64,000 bases of DNA from an archaeon (lineage in GTDB: Archaea; Thermoproteota; Nitrososphaeria; Nitrososphaerales; UBA183): assembly GCA_021828185.1 (NCBI GenBank), contig JAKASI010000001.1, positions 771,336-835,335 of the forward strand, given 5' to 3'. The notes beneath the pieces were generated by a model. That model worked only from the letters and a program-made list of their open reading frames with translations. It had not been told where the DNA came from and searched no databases. Made by a program: the position numbers and the translations under genes. Below are positions 24,894 to 33,248 of this stretch, one piece after another; position 1 is the stretch's first letter, and every line of letters begins with the position of its first letter.

Positions 24894-26012
24894 TTGCCTG
24901 ATACCCTTCGGGAGCTCGAGGCTCTGGTCCGTTCGAGGTTCGCTGTCAAAGAATTCTTCTCTCTCCCTGACGGCGAGCTCGAGTTCCAGATACCCTACGA
25001 TGAAGGGACCAAGGCGAAGTTCGCGGACATCGAGGCGGATGTAAAGTCGCGTGGGTACCGGCCCGAGCTGACGGGGACGAAGGAGGAATGCGTCCTCCAG
25101 CTCAGAAAGGAAGACCCCGCGCCGCAGAAGAGCTCGAGGGTGCCGGTCCTCTTCGCCCTGTTCACACTGGCCTCCCTCGTCGTGTTCGCCCTGATAGAGC
25201 GGATCGGGTACGAGCAGGAGGCTCCGTCACTATCCGGCTACTTCGTCTTCTTCACTTTCGTCCTGGGGGTCGCGACCCTCCTGGGGGTGCACGAGCTCGC
25301 CCAGCGCATGGTGAGCCAGAAGAGGAGGGGAGGCCATGCCGGGAGCTTCGCCATCCCTGGGGTCCCGCTCCTCCCTCCGTTCCTCCCGTCCCTCGGGTTC
25401 GTGGCCTCGCAAAAGATTGCTGCCCTCAACAGAGACGCCCTCTTTGACACCGTTGTAGCGGGTCCCCTTGCCATGCTTGTGGTGGCGATCGTAATGAGCG
25501 CGGTGGGCAACCTCACCTCAGTCCCTTCGCCGGTCCTCTATCAGTGGGTCCACAGCTCGAACTCAACCTACGTCACCAACCCTAGTACGATCGAAACGTC
25601 CCTGGCAGCGGTGCTCGGGCCGTTCCTTCCGAAGGTCGGGGCCGGAGCCCTCCTCGCCTCCCCCATAGCTGACGCAGCGAGCGTGGGGTTCATCCTCGTC
25701 TTCATCTGTCTCCTCCCCATGGCCATCTTCGACGGAGGGTACCTGATCACCATCGCCTGGGGCGGAAGGGCAGCCAGGGCCGGCACCTACCTGAGCGTCC
25801 TCTTCCTGCTCATGGTGGATGTGGACTTCGCCATCTACTGGGCCATTGCCATCGTCGCGCTCTTACTGGCGGGGAGGCCTGCGAAGCTGAAGCTCCTGGA
25901 CGAAGTGTCTCCCCTCTCCACCGCGAGGCGGTGGATCTTCGTAGCCACTCTGGCGCTTGCTTTCCTGGCCCTGCCGGTACCTCACAGCATAGCGACGTTC
26001 CCTCTTCCCTAG
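24894..26012 (+). CDS. S2P-like (M50) membrane protein with altered active site
   Basis: 372 residues; TTG start about 30 bases after a TTATTAT box. The N-terminal ~85 residues are soluble, followed by about seven helices. GVHELAQRMV (131-140) sits where site-2 proteases have HExxH, but the second His is Gln137. The matching NxxPxxxxDG motif is AIFDGGY (277-283), so the metal Asp is kept. IPGVPLLPPFLPSLGFVAS is the PDZ-equivalent loop found in archaeal and cyanobacterial members. It is likely a proteolytically weak or inactive relative. Confidence 0.78.
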   Translation: MPDTLRELEALVRSRFAVKEFFSLPDGELEFQIPYDEGTKAKFADIEADVKSRGYRPELTGTKEECVLQLRKEDPAPQKSSRVPVLFALFTLASLVVFALIERIGYEQEAPSLSGYFVFFTFVLGVATLLGVHELAQRMVSQKRRGGHAGSFAIPGVPLLPPFLPSLGFVASQKIAALNRDALFDTVVAGPLAMLVVAIVMSAVGNLTSVPSPVLYQWVHSSNSTYVTNPSTIETSLAAVLGPFLPKVGAGALLASPIADAASVGFILVFICLLPMAIFDGGYLITIAWGGRAARAGTYLSVLFLLMVDVDFAIYWAIAIVALLLAGRPAKLKLLDEVSPLSTARRWIFVATLALAFLALPVPHSIATFPLP

Positions 26013-26230
26013 GTTCGGGTCTTATGCCTCGGGGAGAGGCGTTCCAGAATCGCAATCATTTCGGAAACGGCCTGAATTGCCAGTGGGAGCTCGCCAATGG
26101 CGAGCACTCCGCTCTCTGATACCTGATCTGCGAAGGCCAGAGATCCGACGGCCCTCAGGCCTGCAGCCGCATCAGAGGGAGGTACCCGGAAACCGCCGGT
26201 CGCCGTGACACGATTGGTCCTAGGGCGCAC
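26009..26230 (-). CDS. Possible small hydrophobic protein (73 aa)
   Basis: An open frame from GTG 26230, convergent with the S2P-like gene and sharing its palindromic CTAG stop region. The product is Ala/Leu/Val-rich (AGLRAVGSLAFADQVSESGV, LAIGELPLAIQAVSEMIAIL) and would form amphipathic helices. No motif or promoter is evident, and chance is possible in a GC-rich genome. Confidence 0.3.
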   Translation of the reverse strand: MRPRTNRVTATGGFRVPPSDAAAGLRAVGSLAFADQVSESGVLAIGELPLAIQAVSEMIAILERLSPRHKTRT

Positions 26231-26299
26231 CTGCCCCTTGGCTTCAGCTCGCCAGTTGGGCTCGATTGCCAGCGCCGGGCGGCTCGGGCGCGGCTGGGT

Positions 26300-27397
26300 T
26301 CAGCCCGACTCAACCAGGCACTCCGGCGCGCGCGGGACGACGTTGAGCTTGCCTGACCTACCCACCTTGTTCAGCACCCGCCCAACAGCCTCTGCCGAGC
26401 CCTTGGCCGTCGTGAGCCCGAGCTTGGAGCGTGTGTAGGTTTCAGGGAGCCCAGAAAGGAGCAGGACGTCGTACTCATCCTTCAGCTTGTTCAGGTAGAA
26501 GACCTCCTCCAGGCCATCGACGTAGCGCTCGCGCCTTTTCTCCCCTTCCATCCTCCCTGTGACGAGCATCTCGAGGGCTGCCGAACCGACTCCGTCCGGA
26601 CATTCTGAGACGAGGAGAATCGTGCCGGTCTTCCTCACACCGCTGATTGCGCTCCAAATCCCCCTGACTGCGGAAGAGAGGGTGTCGTCGTAGCCTCTTC
26701 CTCCGGCGCCCACCACCAGTCCCCTTGCTGGGGGCATTGCGGTCTTGGCAAATCCGTTCTTTATCGCGTCGAAGGGCGCATCCTCCATCACCGTCCAGAG
26801 CCTTCCTCCCCTGGGGACTGCTGTGAGGAACTTCGCACCTCCCATCTTGCTGACGATCTCTTCAATCTTCTCGTAACCTTCCGTCTTCTGGAACGGATGG
26901 GGCTCCATCCCCCTCATTGCCTTCGCAGTCGCGGCCTGGGAGCCTGCCACCCAGTTGAGGCAGGACTCCACCTTCGCATCCGAGATGCCGTAGAAAGGAT
27001 CAGGCCTGGCGGAGCCGAAGAAGATCTTGGGGCCTGCATCCAGCAACGGCTGCGCGAAGGCGGGTTCTTCTCCCTCGCCTGCAAGGAGGGGAGGCGGAAG
27101 GGTGGTGATTCTCCCCTTCAGCCCGGGGACCGCGCTCTCGACCCTCTTAGGTGCCGGCGAGTAGATCCTGAGGCCCTGGTTCTCGCCGAGGGCCGGGACG
27201 ATTCCTTTCAGCAGCTCAATCGTCGGCGGGGCCGGGTCGCAGACGAAGATCTGGGGGGTCCCTTTGACAAGCTCGATCACCCTCGGGAAGTCGACGGTTC
27301 CCCCTTCGGCGGAGTTCTCCGCGACGGCTCCGAGGTTCTCAGCCTGAAGGGTGACCAGAGTCTCTACGTTCCCGTAGGGGATCCAGAGTTCAGGCAT
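26300..27397 (-). CDS. LarA/DUF2088-like protein
   Basis: 365 residues. The N terminus PELWIPYGNVETLVTLQAEN resembles the lactate-racemase LarA start (iPyG...l.v.ip..n). PPARGLVVGAGGRGYDDTLS and GTILLVSECPDGVGSAALEM resemble its C-terminal domain, including the EC-x-G-x-GS segment. LarA uses a nickel-pincer cofactor; whether this one does cannot be seen. It is divergent from pyrE over a shared AT-rich promoter. Confidence 0.6.
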   Translation of the reverse strand: MPELWIPYGNVETLVTLQAENLGAVAENSAEGGTVDFPRVIELVKGTPQIFVCDPAPPTIELLKGIVPALGENQGLRIYSPAPKRVESAVPGLKGRITTLPPPLLAGEGEEPAFAQPLLDAGPKIFFGSARPDPFYGISDAKVESCLNWVAGSQAATAKAMRGMEPHPFQKTEGYEKIEEIVSKMGGAKFLTAVPRGGRLWTVMEDAPFDAIKNGFAKTAMPPARGLVVGAGGRGYDDTLSSAVRGIWSAISGVRKTGTILLVSECPDGVGSAALEMLVTGRMEGEKRRERYVDGLEEVFYLNKLKDEYDVLLLSGLPETYTRSKLGLTTAKGSAEAVGRVLNKVGRSGKLNVVPRAPECLVESG

Positions 27398-27419
27398 CCG
27401 CCAGGTTCCCCGCAGGGTT

Positions 27420-27430
27420 GGTTTTTAAGC
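27420..27430. promoter_or_regulatory. Shared TATA element between LarA-like gene and pyrE
   Basis: GTTTTTAAGC is about 25-32 bases from both pyrE ATG 27452 (+) and the LarA-like start 27397 (-). It is the only AT-rich block in the 54-base gap, so one element may serve both directions. Confidence 0.6.
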
Positions 27431-27451
27431 GCAAGACGCGCCGCGCGGGCG

Positions 27452-28066
27452 ATGGCGTGGAAGAAGCGTCGGAGCCGGCTGAACGAAATCGCAGAAGGGC
27501 TCATGAAAGCTGGGGCCATCCAGTTTGGGACCTTCACCCTCCCAGACGGAAGGGACAGCTCCTACTACGTGAACCTCAGGGGCCTGCCGAGCTACCCCGG
27601 CATATTCCGAATGCTGGTGGACGCGATGTCTGAGCTTGTCTCCCGGAAGGTTGCGAAGGCAGACGCCCTGTGCGCCGTCCCCATAGGTGGGCTCGTGCTC
27701 GCATCCCCAATTGCGTTGGCGCTCCGCAAGCCGCTGGCATATACCAGGTTGCACAAGGGGGAGAACGAACGCCTCGTCGAAGGAGAGGTCAGGCCGGGAT
27801 GGAAGGTGGTAGTGATCGGAGACCTCGCCACGTCGGGGAAGACCATTCTCTCGGCGGCCGATGCCATCGAGGACGAAGGAGGAAAGGTGAGAGCGGCCGT
27901 GGTTGCGATCGACAGGCTGGAAGGCGCGCGGGAGAGGCTTAGCAAGAGAGGGATAACCCTACACTCGGTCACCGACGTCGTCGAGCTCGCAGACGCCCTC
28001 TTTTCGATGGAGCTAATCAGCAAGGAGAACCTGAAGGCGATTACGAAATCAGTGGGGAGACGGTAA
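27452..28066 (+). CDS. pyrE: Orotate phosphoribosyltransferase
   Basis: 204 residues from ATG 27452; the open frame continues far upstream over the opposite gene but homology starts here. GAIQFGTFTLPDGRDSSYYV is the OPRT N terminus, ALCAVPIGGLVLASPIALAL the second conserved strand, and KVVVIGDLATSGKTILSAAD the PRPP-binding loop, with GD in place of the common DD. It makes orotidine 5'-monophosphate from orotate and PRPP in pyrimidine synthesis. Confidence 0.92.
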   Translation: MAWKKRRSRLNEIAEGLMKAGAIQFGTFTLPDGRDSSYYVNLRGLPSYPGIFRMLVDAMSELVSRKVAKADALCAVPIGGLVLASPIALALRKPLAYTRLHKGENERLVEGEVRPGWKVVVIGDLATSGKTILSAADAIEDEGGKVRAAVVAIDRLEGARERLSKRGITLHSVTDVVELADALFSMELISKENLKAITKSVGRR

Positions 28067-28145
28067 GCCGGCCCGCCGTGGGGCGCAGGGAGTCAACTCC
28101 GTCTGCCTTTGATTGGAGCACAGAAAATTAGGGAGAAAGAACCTC

Positions 28146-28703
28146 TCAGTATACCATGAGGTTCTTCTCTTCGAGGGTCACGTGTAGGTTGTTGACCGCG
28201 CGATAGACTTCGCTCTCTTTTTTCGCCCCGGTGCATACCAGCTTCCCTGACGCGAATAGCAGTATCACCGTCTTGGGGTCCGCCATCCTGTGGATCAGGC
28301 CGGGGAACTGCTCGGGTTCGTACATCGATTTTGGCAGCACCCTTGCTGCCTCTTCGAGGTGGACCTTTCCTCCGAGGCTGGCCGAGGCGACGATGTTCTG
28401 TATCTCCACCACCGCTTCGTTCTTGATGGGGATCTTCCCCTTCTTGAGCTGCCTTACGACTTCCTCCACCGCCTTCCGCGCCTGCTCCTCCGACTTTGCG
28501 CCAGTGCATACCATCTTCCCCGAGCTGAAGATCAGGGTGGCGGTCTTCGGATTCCTCAGCCTGAAGACCAGGCCAGGGAACTGGTCGGGGTGGTACTCGA
28601 CCGTGACGAAGTTCTTGGTGATGAGGTTGAGGTCGACGGTCTGATTGATAGAAGCGGAAGCCACGACGTTCTCGATGCTGACGATCGCCTTTGTCTGAGG
28701 CAT
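28146..28703 (-). CDS. tbp: TATA-box-binding protein
   Basis: 185 residues from ATG 28703. Two direct repeats: SIENVVASASINQTVDLNLI with QFPGLVFRLRNPKTATLIFS and KMVCTGAKSEEQ in the first, and EIQNIVASASLGGKVHLEEA with QFPGLIHRMADPKTVILLFA and KLVCTGAKKESE in the second. It is the general transcription factor that binds the TATA boxes seen throughout this window. The Phe pairs for DNA kinking are replaced by Leu/Val in places, as is normal in archaea. Confidence 0.98.
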   Translation of the reverse strand: MPQTKAIVSIENVVASASINQTVDLNLITKNFVTVEYHPDQFPGLVFRLRNPKTATLIFSSGKMVCTGAKSEEQARKAVEEVVRQLKKGKIPIKNEAVVEIQNIVASASLGGKVHLEEAARVLPKSMYEPEQFPGLIHRMADPKTVILLFASGKLVCTGAKKESEVYRAVNNLHVTLEEKNLMVY

Positions 28704-28723
28704 ATAAAGCGGGCAAAAAGCAC

Positions 28724-28744
28724 TATATATAAAGGGTATATAAG
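28724..28744 (-). promoter_or_regulatory. tbp promoter with stacked TATA boxes
   Basis: Minus strand TTTATATATAG (28723-28733) is 20-30 bases before the tbp ATG. A second TTATATA lies immediately upstream, and a third TATA-like stretch (28701-28709) overlaps the start codon. The + strand reads as TATATAAAGG and TATATAAGG. Confidence 0.75.
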
Positions 28745-28871
28745 GCGCCAAAGACGGAGTTCGTCTCAGGTTGATGAGGGCACGCAGTCGGGAAATGGCA
28801 GGACCCCGAACGTCTTGTGAAGGCAGCGGACTTACCCTTCTAGCCTGAGGCGATACGGTGCCCATCTGGAC

Positions 28872-29177
28872 ATGATTGCGAGAGTCTGGCACGGCACCAC
28901 GCGGAAGGAGTACAGGGTCGCCTACCTCAAGTACATCAAAGGGACCGGCCTGAAAGAGCTCAGGAAGGCGAAGGGGGTCATCGGCGCCTACGTTCTGGTG
29001 AGGGACTCGCAGGAGTTAACCGAATACCTCGTCGTCACACTCTGGAGGTCGATGAAGGCGATGAGGGACTTCGCGGGGCCGAATGCCGACAAGACCGTGT
29101 ATCTGCCCAAGGACAGCTATTTTCTCTCGAGTTCTGACAGCATTGTCAAGCTCTACGACGTCGAGGCAAAGATCTAG
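28872..29177 (+). CDS. ABM-domain protein (putative monooxygenase)
   Basis: 101 residues. MIARVWHGTTRKEYRVAYLK is the opening strand of the dimeric ferredoxin-like antibiotic biosynthesis monooxygenase fold, followed by LTEYLVVTLWRSMKAMRDFA with the conserved W. Members include haem-degrading enzymes and quinol monooxygenases; the substrate is not predictable. It is divergent from tbp with 168 bases between. Confidence 0.72.
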   Translation: MIARVWHGTTRKEYRVAYLKYIKGTGLKELRKAKGVIGAYVLVRDSQELTEYLVVTLWRSMKAMRDFAGPNADKTVYLPKDSYFLSSSDSIVKLYDVEAKI

Positions 29178-29280
29178 TCTCGTCTCCCTCCAGCTGCAAG
29201 CCGGCAGACCCACGCCTGCGGAGTCCGGCAACCCGCAAGAACCGGGGACGGCTCTGCCGGACTAGAGATCTGCTCTGGCT

Positions 29281-29826
29281 CTATGAAGCCCCGGTTGTGC
29301 TCGGGTCGTGAGCGACGTCCTTTCCCTCTTCTTCCTCGACCCCGCCGAGCACCGAGAAGAAGACGACTGCCAGGATGAGGATCGAAGGGAGATAGTTGAA
29401 CCACTGCGGGAGATGGTAGACGTCGACATAGTACGCGAGGAGTTCCACGTAGGGGATCACAAAGACCACCTTCCCTTCAAGGCACTGCTGTGTTATCGGA
29501 CCCGTTGCAATCTGGTCTTGATACTGGTCGGGCTCGGGGTTGTTGTCCCCTTTTGTGATCAGCCCCCCACCGCTGGTGATTTGTATCACTCTGTGGACGA
29601 CAGACAGTCCGCTGGTGGAACAGAGTCCGCTATACACTATGATGTCTCCCACATGGATGTCGCTGATGGGGGCGTTCTGGATCACGACAAGGTCCCCCCC
29701 TTCCAGCGTGGGGAGCATGCTCGTCCCGTCCACCCTTCGCGTGTCTGCCTGGACGAAATACGCCCAGAACAGGAGAACCACGAAGGCGGCGACATAGACT
29801 ACAGTGGTCTTGGAGGACGCCTTCAT
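29281..29826 (-). CDS. Signal peptidase I, archaeal type
   Basis: 181 residues with an N-terminal anchor (VVYVAAFVVLLFWAYFV) and a C-terminal helix (LPSILILAVVFFSVLGG). DGTSMLPTLEGGDLVVI holds the catalytic Ser, SVVHRVIQI the His that replaces Lys in archaeal/ER enzymes, and LITKGDNNPEPDQY the Asp box. It removes signal peptides on the outer face of the membrane. It sits beside genes for several exported proteins. Confidence 0.9.
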   Translation of the reverse strand: MKASSKTTVVYVAAFVVLLFWAYFVQADTRRVDGTSMLPTLEGGDLVVIQNAPISDIHVGDIIVYSGLCSTSGLSVVHRVIQITSGGGLITKGDNNPEPDQYQDQIATGPITQQCLEGKVVFVIPYVELLAYYVDVYHLPQWFNYLPSILILAVVFFSVLGGVEEEEGKDVAHDPSTTGAS

Positions 29827-29908
29827 CCGGAGCTCCTCTCCGACATGGTGCGGTTAAACATTTGATGAGCCAGCGCTTTTTTAATGAGCCAAATCAGTCC
29901 CTCCCTGA

Positions 29909-30250
29909 ATGAAGCTCTGGTACAAGGTCATCGCAGCAGACCTCGTGCTCCTGGCGGCGCTCTATTTCGTACTGCAGGACATCTCCTGGAGGACCTCCTA
30001 CGCGTCATCCCCTCATGATGCCTGCGCAGGGATGTGCACCTACGACCCTTCTTTCAGCTACGGGCTCTTGACAAGAGTCTTCACCATGACCGGGAACAAC
30101 GCCAGACTGGTGAGCCCACTGACCCTGGACTGGGTTCAAGTCCTTGCCATCGTGCTGGTGGCGCTCAACGCCTGGTTCGCATACGTGACCCTGAAATCGA
30201 GGTCGAGAGGCGGGGTCAGAGAGCCTGGCTCCGAGGCCGTGACGCCGTGA
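29909..30250 (+). CDS. Two-TM hypothetical membrane protein
   Basis: 113 residues. Helix 1 (VIAADLVLLAALYFVL) and helix 2 (VLAIVLVALNAWFAYVTL) flank a 55-residue extracellular loop containing Cys pair HDACAGMCTYD. TTTTTTAATG about 35 bases before the start may be its TATA box. The gene is divergent from the signal peptidase. Function unknown. Confidence 0.6.
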   Translation: MKLWYKVIAADLVLLAALYFVLQDISWRTSYASSPHDACAGMCTYDPSFSYGLLTRVFTMTGNNARLVSPLTLDWVQVLAIVLVALNAWFAYVTLKSRSRGGVREPGSEAVTP

Positions 30251-30300
30251 CTACCCCCGCCTGAGTCTGCCAGAGAGGCGTCTCCGGGCGCCAGGCTGAA

Positions 30301-31527
30301 CTAACTGCTCAAGATCAGGACCAGCCAGGTCACCGCAGGCTGCACGATGGTCCTGCACCCCTGGCTCTGGAAGTACTGGGTGATGTTGATCCCTGGGCCC
30401 GGAATCTCGTAGACGGAGCATGGAAGAAGTATCTCATAGTAGGTCGAGTGGCCCACAAAGTATCCGAACTTCGTGAAGGTGGGGTCGGTCAGGGCGCTCC
30501 AGTGGGTGGGTGCGTAGGTCGAGAGAAAGGCGGCGAAGGCAGTCGGAGAGAGGCGCCCTGGGTAGAGGAGCAGTTCTTCGACTGCGATGGTGCTCTTGTT
30601 CCCCCCGAAGAAGCTCGCGACGTCGCCCTGAAAGCCGTAGTCCGATATCTGGAAGTTGGGTGCAGCGTCGCGGAACCTGAGCGCGGCAAAAGCATCGAGG
30701 GTGGAGCTTTCGTTGAGTTGCGCCTGTGCCCGCGCTCTGTCCACCAGGCCGATGAACCTGTCGACCCAGATGGGACCGACCCCCCCTTCGGGGTAGGCCT
30801 CCCCGAAGCCCTGCCTGTAGACGAAGTATCCTGTCTGGTCATACCCCCTTATTTCCGCGTAATAATTGAATGACGCGTTCGCCGGAAGTTGATTCCTAAC
30901 GACCTGGGTGACGGCACAGTAGGCCGCGGGAGCCCAGACGGCTGGGCAACCACCAACGAGGCGCGGCTCTATCCAGGTCAGAGCACCCGCGGTCGTGTTC
31001 GAACTGAAGCCTGCCATCGACAGATAGACTGTGGGGTTCATTATGCTGTTGACGCCGACGTTGCGCACCTGGATGGTGATGTTGATGAAGCCGAAGTCAG
31101 ACGAATAGACAGGTGCTATGTAGAACTCGACGACCGACGGCGGGTTGAACTGGACGCTCGGGGAGTTGATTTCTTCAGCTGCCTGGAGAGAGCTGCCGTC
31201 GAAGTAGAGCAGGGCTGAGTGATTCCCCCGTGACACCACTTCAACGCGCTGGAAAGGGGGCTGGCCTAACCCGAACGCCCGGTAGGCGGGGGTCGCGTAG
31301 CCGTCGACGGCAGCGTCGGGGAGGGCATAACTGGCGAGACAGCTCTGTTCCTCCTCGGTCGGCTGGACGCCGGGAGGGAGATAGCCTCCCGGGAAACAGA
31401 CGGTATAGCCGCTCCGGTACGCCCCGGGAATGGATACGCTCACCCTGAACGGGACGATCGGCGCGACGAAGAACGCCACGAAGTAGATGACGAAGACCCC
31501 TCCCACCCAGAGTTGGGTCTTGCTCAT
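30301..31527 (-). CDS. Membrane-anchored ectodomain with CAP-like domain
   Basis: 408 residues from ATG 31527, with GGTATAAGCC about 30 bases upstream. An N-terminal anchor (WVGGVFVIYFVAFFVAP) is followed by an extracellular beta-rich region with many N-x-S/T sites. The C-terminal third (NESSTLDAFAALRFRDAAPN, ISDYGFQGDVASFFG, VEELLLYPG) follows the CAP/SCP pattern of archaeal extracellular proteins. The usual CAP His pair is not evident. A short hydrophobic tail (AVTWLVLILSS) ends the protein. Cell-surface role unknown. Confidence 0.6.
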   Translation of the reverse strand: MSKTQLWVGGVFVIYFVAFFVAPIVPFRVSVSIPGAYRSGYTVCFPGGYLPPGVQPTEEEQSCLASYALPDAAVDGYATPAYRAFGLGQPPFQRVEVVSRGNHSALLYFDGSSLQAAEEINSPSVQFNPPSVVEFYIAPVYSSDFGFINITIQVRNVGVNSIMNPTVYLSMAGFSSNTTAGALTWIEPRLVGGCPAVWAPAAYCAVTQVVRNQLPANASFNYYAEIRGYDQTGYFVYRQGFGEAYPEGGVGPIWVDRFIGLVDRARAQAQLNESSTLDAFAALRFRDAAPNFQISDYGFQGDVASFFGGNKSTIAVEELLLYPGRLSPTAFAAFLSTYAPTHWSALTDPTFTKFGYFVGHSTYYEILLPCSVYEIPGPGINITQYFQSQGCRTIVQPAVTWLVLILSS

Positions 31528-31568
31528 TAACGGGCTGCCTAACTGCCCGTTCAGGCTTATACCGATTT

Positions 31569-32213
31569 TTACCATCGCTGCCCGTAAGGGCGGGCTGGCT
31601 GCCAGAGTCTGACCTCAGTGGCAGCCTTCCTCGCAGGGAACTGCTGCTCCCTCTTTCCCAGCCTGCCGATCGACTCCATGACTTCCCTCTCCGCCTTCCG
31701 TCGTGCCGCGGTCTGGCGGAAGTAGTACAGGAAGATGGTGCACACGATAACCGCGAACACGGCCGGGTAGGTATAGATACGCACGACGTAGTAGGGCGAC
31801 CACTCCGAGTTGACTCTCAGCCGGTACCCGGTGTTGTTGTAGGAGACGACGTAGATCCCGTACGGCTGGGTTGTGGGGGAAGTGAAAGAGCCGGAGACAT
31901 TGTTCTTGGTGGGTGACTGGAAGGTGATGATTGGTGAGCCTGCCGGTGCGATGTCATTCTGGGTGGTGGGGAAGAGCGAGAGGATCACGGTCCCCGGCGC
32001 GTACCCGGAGAGCTGCACTTCAACGGGGACCCCCGCCGGAACGGTGGGGATGTAGTAGGCGCTGATGGTGTAGGAAGACCCGTCGTAGGGTGCCTGGGGG
32101 CCCGCCAGGCTTTCGGTCTGAGGAAAAGAGAGCGCCGGGAGCACAATGGTCGCCGCGACGACCAACGCCGAGACCACAAGGGCGACAAGCGATGCTTTCT
32201 CTCGTCCGTCCAT
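31569..32213 (-). CDS. Membrane-anchored ectodomain protein
   Basis: 214 residues. N-terminal helix (SLVALVVSALVVAATIVLPA), an extracellular beta-sandwich-like region (ISAYYIPTVPAGVPVEVQLS, YGIYVVSYNNTGYRLRV) and a second helix (TYPAVFAVIVCTIFLYYF) with a basic cytoplasmic tail. It lies 41 bases upstream of the CAP-like gene on the same strand and divergent from the peptide importer. It may be an accessory or scaffold surface protein. Confidence 0.6.
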   Translation of the reverse strand: MDGREKASLVALVVSALVVAATIVLPALSFPQTESLAGPQAPYDGSSYTISAYYIPTVPAGVPVEVQLSGYAPGTVILSLFPTTQNDIAPAGSPIITFQSPTKNNVSGSFTSPTTQPYGIYVVSYNNTGYRLRVNSEWSPYYVVRIYTYPAVFAVIVCTIFLYYFRQTAARRKAEREVMESIGRLGKREQQFPARKAATEVRLWQPARPYGQRW

Positions 32214-32231
32214 TCGGGCGCCCCGCTTGGT

Positions 32232-32244
32232 AATAGTATTTATT
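32232..32244. promoter_or_regulatory. Divergent promoter of importer and ectodomain genes
   Basis: AATAGTATTTATT lies about 30 bases from ATG 32274 (+) and about 20-30 from ATG 32213 (-). It reads as TATA-like on both strands. Confidence 0.6.
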
Positions 32245-32273
32245 GCCGAGTTTCCACCGGTTGTGTCAGGTAC

Positions 32274-33248
32274 ATGGCCAGTCCGTGGGTCTACGTGATC
32301 CGGCGAATACTGTTCATGATACCAGTGTTCCTCGCGGTCTCGGTCCTTGTCTTCTACATCACGAACGCGGCTGGGAACCCGATTGAGCTGGTCAGGCAGG
32401 GGATAAGGAATCTGACGCCGGCGCAGCAGCAGTTCTTGATAAACTTCTACCACGTGAACGACCCTGTCTACGTCCGCTACTTCCTTTGGCTGTCAGACTT
32501 CGTCCAGGGGAACCTGGGGCAGTCACTGGTGCTTGGCGGACCGGTGTCGGCGCTCATAGGCCCCTGGGTGCTGACAACGCTCGAACTTCAACTGCTTTCT
32601 CTCTTCTTCTCCCTCGCCCTCGCGATACCCATCGCAGTGTACTCAGCGAAGCACCCTGGAAGCAAAGGAGACGCCACAATCACGACCACGGCGATCTTCG
32701 GGTTCTCAATCCCTGTGTTCTGGCTAGGGATAATCCTGATCCTCATCTTTTCTCTAGACTTTAGGCTGCTCCCGTCGTTTGGAGCAATCTCTCCATACCC
32801 CCCATATATCGGGGGGAACATCGTTTTCGACAACATCGCCCACCTCATTATGCCGGTCGCGGTGCTCACCTTCGCGTCGCTGGCGGTCTTCGTGAGGCTC
32901 CTCAGGGCGAACATGGTCGAGACCCTGAGGTCTGACTACGTGCTGGGCGCCCGCGCGAGCGGGGTGTCAGAAAGATCTGTCACTTACAGGCACGCGCTCA
33001 AGAACGCGGTCACCCCGGTTGTCACGATTGTGGGCCTTACGTTCGCTCTCGCCCTGGGCGGCGCGCCGGCGACGGAGACCACGTTCTCATGGCCCGGGCT
33101 CGGATATCAGTTCGTCCAGGCGGCCTCGGTGCTCGACCTCCCGGTCATCCAGGGGATAACAATGATAATCACCATCATGGCCCTGGTCGCCAACCTGATC
33201 ACCGACCTGGTCTACGGGGTCCTCGACCCGAGGGTGAGAATAGAATGA
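32274..33248 (+). CDS. Oligopeptide ABC transporter permease (DppB-like)
   Basis: 324 residues. PWVYVIRRILFMIPVFLAVS is the family N terminus, with six helices. The coupling loop reads LGARASGVSERSVTYRHALK, the EAA-like motif contacting the ATPase. LLRANMVETLRSDYV precedes it. It forms the translocation channel with the next gene product for peptide uptake. The stop overlaps the next ATG as ATGA. Confidence 0.93.
   Translation: MASPWVYVIRRILFMIPVFLAVSVLVFYITNAAGNPIELVRQGIRNLTPAQQQFLINFYHVNDPVYVRYFLWLSDFVQGNLGQSLVLGGPVSALIGPWVLTTLELQLLSLFFSLALAIPIAVYSAKHPGSKGDATITTTAIFGFSIPVFWLGIILILIFSLDFRLLPSFGAISPYPPYIGGNIVFDNIAHLIMPVAVLTFASLAVFVRLLRANMVETLRSDYVLGARASGVSERSVTYRHALKNAVTPVVTIVGLTFALALGGAPATETTFSWPGLGYQFVQAASVLDLPVIQGITMIITIMALVANLITDLVYGVLDPRVRIE

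Noticed and set aside
26897..27451. Upstream extension of the pyrE frame
   Set aside because: It runs opposite the LarA-like gene and has no family pattern; pyrE homology and its TATA box place the start at 27452.
28772..28850. Possible C/D box RNA (TGATGAG ... CTGA)
   Set aside because: The spacing is too long and no C'/D' boxes or terminal stem were found.
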